Positions 59,521-64,000 of a stretch of DNA of 64,000 nt are shown here, one piece after another. The stretch's first letter is position 1. Every line of letters begins with the position of its first letter. A program made the position numbers and the translations under genes. The notes under the pieces were generated by a model, which was given only the letters and a program-made list of their open reading frames with translations, searched no databases and had not been told where the DNA came from. This DNA comes from Chrysomallon squamiferum (Eukaryota > Mollusca > Gastropoda > Neomphalida > Peltospiridae), in the NCBI GenBank assembly GCA_012295275.1, contig CM022676.1, positions 12,719,660-12,783,659 of the forward strand, in the 5' to 3' direction.

Positions 59521-60079
59521 TGATGATAAAACCCAAGGAAACAAACAAGAATATAATTTAGATTGTTGTCAATATTTTATGCATCTCATATCTCCGTGTT
59601 TATCTATCTCTGAGGAGTCTGTAGATCTACAGCAAACCAGTGATGACTAAAGTGTTGATAAACCTGAAGAAAGATAAAATAAAGATAAAATGATAAACAA
59701 ATAATTATTAGACACACGGAAATAGATAAGCACAGTCACAGACATAAAAAAAGACAACATATGTAAAAAGACATCATTACATACAGTGATACAGGCACAT
59801 CTTTACATGTACATATAGATAATACATATATACATACATACACAAGTACTTGAAGACAGTCCGACAGAAAAGTAGATATACAGAATCACAGAAACAAACA
59901 GACTGAGCGATACTAGACATAGGTACAGATGATACATGCAGATATACTGAGAGGAAAGCTGATAAAATTAATAATACAATAAAATAACAAATAAAAAGAA
60001 AATAGTTCCAAGATTACTTACATGATTATTACATAAATCATTGGAGAAAATCTGGAATCACTTCCGTTTATTTTATCTA

Positions 60080-60110
<31 letters not shown>

Positions 60111-62227
60111 CCTTTAATTACTACCAAATATCTAGCAGCACACATATACTCATATCTTTCAAGCACGTCTATCTCCAGAAGTGAAAGTCTTCTCCCATTC
60201 AAGCACTTATATTCGTTCTTAATGACCTTCAAAAATTCAAATGCTGACAACAGTAAAAACCTGTTTCTCAAAGATTTTTTTCGGTCCTAGACTATTGATT
60301 TAATTGAAATTAGCCTCCGAAAACTCAAAGCAGAGAATAGTAAGTTGTTCATTAAACGGAATAAAATTAACTTGCTATAGGTCATCTCTCTATGTAAGGC
60401 GAAGGGCTTCTTTACACCACAAATTCCCCCAAAAGCATTTCCTTCTTTAAATGAGCTGTTCTGTGCAGTCACTGGTTTATAACCGCCAGCAGCCAATGTT
60501 TTTCACTGAAAATAATCAACTGAACCTACTATAATGGTCACCGTTTTCACATATTTTAATAGCTTTCCAATGGGGCTAAAAGCAGCCAGAGCCTAATGCT
60601 TGCAAAATATTTAACAGGGTTTTCACTGTTGAGTGCTATGTGGAGTGTTTAAAACATCCTGTTTTACAAGAGCAGGTTATGAATTCACAGAAAAACTCAT
60701 GATCAAACAAACAACAACACTCCGTTTATGAGCAAATCTTTATCTTTTTCTCCATGCAATTCATAAAGTTTTTGTCTGCTTGTAAGCCAAATTAATAGAG
60801 GCTATAAAACACTGATTCTGCACTGACTGGCTGAACTCTAACTGTCTACCACTAACCAGTTAAAGTGAACGCATATAGCATTGGCTGGGACTTTTACTGA
60901 GACTAGGATGTCAGCAATGACCACAATGTTGGTATCATCCATGTCAGTGGTATCCATCAATTTGCCTGAGTCAAACACGTTCCTTATGGCTGTCTTAAGT
61001 CTGTGTTTACTCAGATTCCACAAACTTGCATAATTTACGTTAATTTAATAATGAAATGTGTTGATCAGATGAGATCATATTATATTGTGAAAAGAATCAT
61101 TTTCAAGCATTCTTGACCAGTTTTTAATTAGTGGTTTTGCATATAAAGATTTCAGATGGTTTTATTAAGAACAGTGGAAGGGGAACTGAGGTTACATGAA
61201 TGATTAGCACAAGGTTAGGGCTAACAATGTGATTATGTCGTTTACTGCGTGATGGTGTTGTTTCTATTGTTGTCGATTCTAATATAAACATATTAATATG
61301 AATAAAACAAATAATGTGTATGAATTAAGCTTCAGTATGGTAAAAACAAGTGAAGTGGAGAACATACATTTTAAGAAAGAAAAAGAAAAATATCCAATAT
61401 CCAATTATTACTATAATATCAAAGAACAAGGTAATGCAAAAAGTGTAATCTGATTACTAAAACTAGACAAGTAACAGTAATATCTAATTTACAAACTATA
61501 ATTTCAGATAATAAATCAGAACTATTATCAGATCAAATGTAAATATTCTGTTCCGTCTCATTAAAACATCCATACAGGACATTCCACAACAAAACACACT
61601 GACAGCACAGGTCAACAATTGGTAATTTCTGGGTTCAAACCATACATACTCAGTATTGGTGAAACTTTACATATATAAAAAAAACAGGTATATAATAGTA
61701 ATAGTGATGCTCTATGATCTAGTGAAGAAGAAAAGAAAGAATGAAAGAAAAAATAAATTTGTTTCAAAGCTTTTCACAATTTTATTTAATATATTTTGAT
61801 CTGTCATGGAAGTTCTTACTGCAAACATTATAATCAAAACTGTTAAAAATTATTTATAAAAGGTTTTACAGTATAATAAAACAGCAGATTTGCATTTATC
61901 TCACTCTGTGTCAGTGTGTGTGTATGTGTGTGTGTGTGTGTGAAAGACAGGCATTAAGCTGTACCTTTATCTATGTTAATAAGCATATTACTGAGTGTGG
62001 AACTAAAACAGTAAACATAGTATAAACTTCTTTTAAAAGCTTTTTTTTATATCAGAATTAGAAGATAGAAATAAAGCTATTCCTTGATTAGTTAAGCAGA
62101 ATCGACAAACAATCACTGGCATCTAGAAATTATCTGAATAATGAAGAATGTAGCTAAGTGTACTGAGCTGAAGCAAATAAAAAGTTTGGAATAAAAAACA
62201 AATTAAATTTGAAACTGCTTAATTTGT

Positions 62228-62850
62228 TTATAATTTGATTTTCACATCAATATTAATAATGTGTTTTGTTTTCTGATGATCAACATTATTGTAATTCTGT
62301 CTGGTAGGATGTTGGCTCTCTGCTGTTTTGTTGCTCACATCAGTTTTATTCAGTGAATCAGTGACTGACTGTTGACACACTTCAGATTTTGTGAGTTCTT
62401 TACAGACATCTTTACTGACTGGTTGATTTGACGGTTTTACATTTGTCTGATTATATGAGTAATCTTCAGAACTTTCATGGTTACCTGACATATTGTACGA
62501 AGATTCATTAGCAATCCTATCTTTGACAGACTGTGAAGTTTCTACATCTTCAGTGTCATGTTTTTTGTCAATGTTCTCTTGAATGTTACAATTTTCTTCT
62601 GCTTTGATATCAACAGAAACCTCAGTTTGAGACTTTTCAGTGTTCATGTTACTGCTCAGTTCAATATTTGTAGTTTTATCATTTTTCTTTGTGTTTTGGT
62701 TTCTTAGTGATATCAGACAGCATGTTATGATTATACAAAGACCTGTGACACTGATCACTGTAATGAGGATAATACAAACTAAGTTACAGCCAGAACCTGA
62801 TCCCAGGTTTGGAGTTGTTGTAGGAACATTTGTTGAATTTCTTTCTTCTG
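62228..62850 (-). CDS. Minus-strand receptor C2: transmembrane and cytoplasmic-tail exon
   Basis: Read on the minus strand after TTTCCTTTTTTTAG, the phase-1 frame gives AEERNSTNVPTTTPNLG, a membrane helix (NLVCIILITVISVTGLCIII), SLRNQNTKKND and an acidic tail of about 150 residues ending NIDVKIKL. The exon is intact. The tail has NIQENIDKK and DTEDVE blocks shared with C1, and tyrosines in SEDYSYNQTN and RQNYNNVDHQ. The second fits the Y-x-N consensus of Grb2-type SH2 ligands. Extracellular exons would lie beyond the right part of the window on this strand. It is a single-pass receptor tail; the ligand is unknown. Confidence 0.8.
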
Positions 62851-62894
62851 CTAAAAAAGGAAATATGCCATTCACTGGTCCATCCATTACTTAA

Positions 62895-64000
62895 AGTATC
62901 CTACAGTTTTAATTTGTTTAATTATATTTTTTATGATTATAAATGTTTTAAAGTGTTAGTTGGAAGCTTTAAAATAGGAAAATATAACTGATAGCATTAA
63001 AAATGAATAATACATAGGAATCTGGATTATTGTCATATTATACATTCTAAAATTTGATAAAACATTTCAAAATTATTCATATTGATGAGTAATGTAAGCA
63101 GAATATACATAACAGTATTAATGAAAACATTTTAAAAGAAGTGTAATATACAGATTTAAAAGTAACTAAATTATATTTAATGTTTAATTAGCACATACAC
63201 ACACACACACGCAAATTCTCCATTAAATGACTGTTGTAAATAGGAGCATTAGGAATGAAAACAAGAAATCAGTCATTGAAAAAACATTTTAATCAAACTG
63301 AATATGTCAAGAATATCTTTTCTGTTGTTCATGTTTCTTTCTTTCATTATTAAAAATTAATTTGTTCAGTTTATATTACAAATCATTTCTTTAACCTCAG
63401 TTACTATTTTGTCAGTTTGGATTCCTCATTTGCACAAAAGACTATACTGTATATCTTAATTTCTTTATTTCATAACTTTATTATCATTATCATTATTATT
63501 ATTATTAATTTGTGGACAAGCAGACTTTAAGAAATTATTTTATCTCAACAAAACATTTCTTTTGTTTCAGTTTCAGTATTTTTCTAGATGGCTGAACATT
63601 TGTGCCTTTAAATGGTTTGAACTTCCTTCTCATGCTGAATTTTACCTTCACTCAAAATTAGTAACCTATTTTTGAGGTTCATTTGGATATTATTGATGTT
63701 GAATTGATAAGCAGATATAAAACACAGCTTTTTAACAATTAATTGTTATAGGATGATTCTATGGATCATCTAGCACAAACAATATTCATCAAATCTCCAA
63801 TATTTTAAGATTAAGAATTAACAGACTTGAATTTCTGTAATAATGTTGATATAAGACAGAAACAGAATGTAACTATTAAACTGTCACTCATTCTTATCAG
63901 AGAAAAAGGTTTTTAACAAACAGTTTTGATAAAAATAACATAAAGCTCTGGTTTCAGTGGAAATCTTAGGAGATTGATCTTGCTATTTATCATTCAACAT
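62895..64000. other. Right edge, probable intron of the C2 gene
   Basis: AT-rich. A CA run lies near 63196-63211 and an ATT run near 63490-63510. No Ig exon was seen on the minus strand before the window ends. Confidence 0.5.

Noticed and set aside
60077-60496. Minus-strand frames also seen at 26667-26867
   Set aside because: They are conserved only because they sit in the segmental duplication. They run through an AAAT repeat and have no exon signals.
60838-61023. Minus-strand 61-residue frame unique to duplication copy 2
   Set aside because: It lies in an insertion and is not recognised. It is more likely a transposon fragment than a gene.

Overview
The window looks like nuclear DNA of a lophotrochozoan invertebrate, most likely a mollusc. 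The base composition is AT-rich, there are long microsatellites, and short coding exons lie in introns with ordinary GT-AG sites. Remnants of Tc1/mariner, hAT, MULE and pogo/Tigger-like transposons are scattered throughout. I did not recognise the species. No rRNA or tRNA gene, CRISPR array or operon was seen.

The main content is a cluster of immunoglobulin-superfamily (IgSF) receptor genes. Gene A (+ strand, about 7.65-19.7 kb) can be followed from signal peptide to stop. It has a signal exon, about nine Ig domains, an FN3 domain, a transmembrane exon and a short tail. Almost every internal exon starts and ends in phase 1, and domain 2 is split over two exons. Gene B (+, 47.3-53.7 kb) is a diverged paralogue with matching domain order. 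It lacks a visible signal exon and stops inside its last Ig domain, so it has no FN3 or membrane exon. Two minus-strand exons (28.8-29.4 kb and 62.2-62.85 kb) each encode a transmembrane segment and a long cytoplasmic tail of another receptor type.

The layout suggests a duplicated convergent pair. A plus-strand Ig gene, then a Tc1 remnant, then a minus-strand membrane/tail exon appear at 16-29 kb and again at 53-63 kb. The last 5-5.7 kb of the two units is a recognisable direct segmental duplication offset by about 33 kb. Between the units, at 33.4-36.2 kb, a 226-nt half-domain Ig exon homologous to gene A exon 4 occurs twice as a nearly perfect inverted repeat. The minus-strand copy is phase-compatible with the membrane/tail exon at 29.4 kb.

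Five exons carry a one-base reading-frame offset while keeping splice sites and readable frames on both sides: gene A exons 4, 6 and 11, gene B exon 6, and the first minus-strand tail. They are either real lesions in a decaying cluster or uncorrected assembly indels.

The rest is intron and intergenic DNA. A recurrent transposon family with termini GGGTCATTCCGTGTCAAATC appears at least five times, including a fold-back copy at 1.66-2.23 kb. Exon-like tail fragments at 5.3-6.0 kb may be the 3' end of a further receptor gene upstream of the window.
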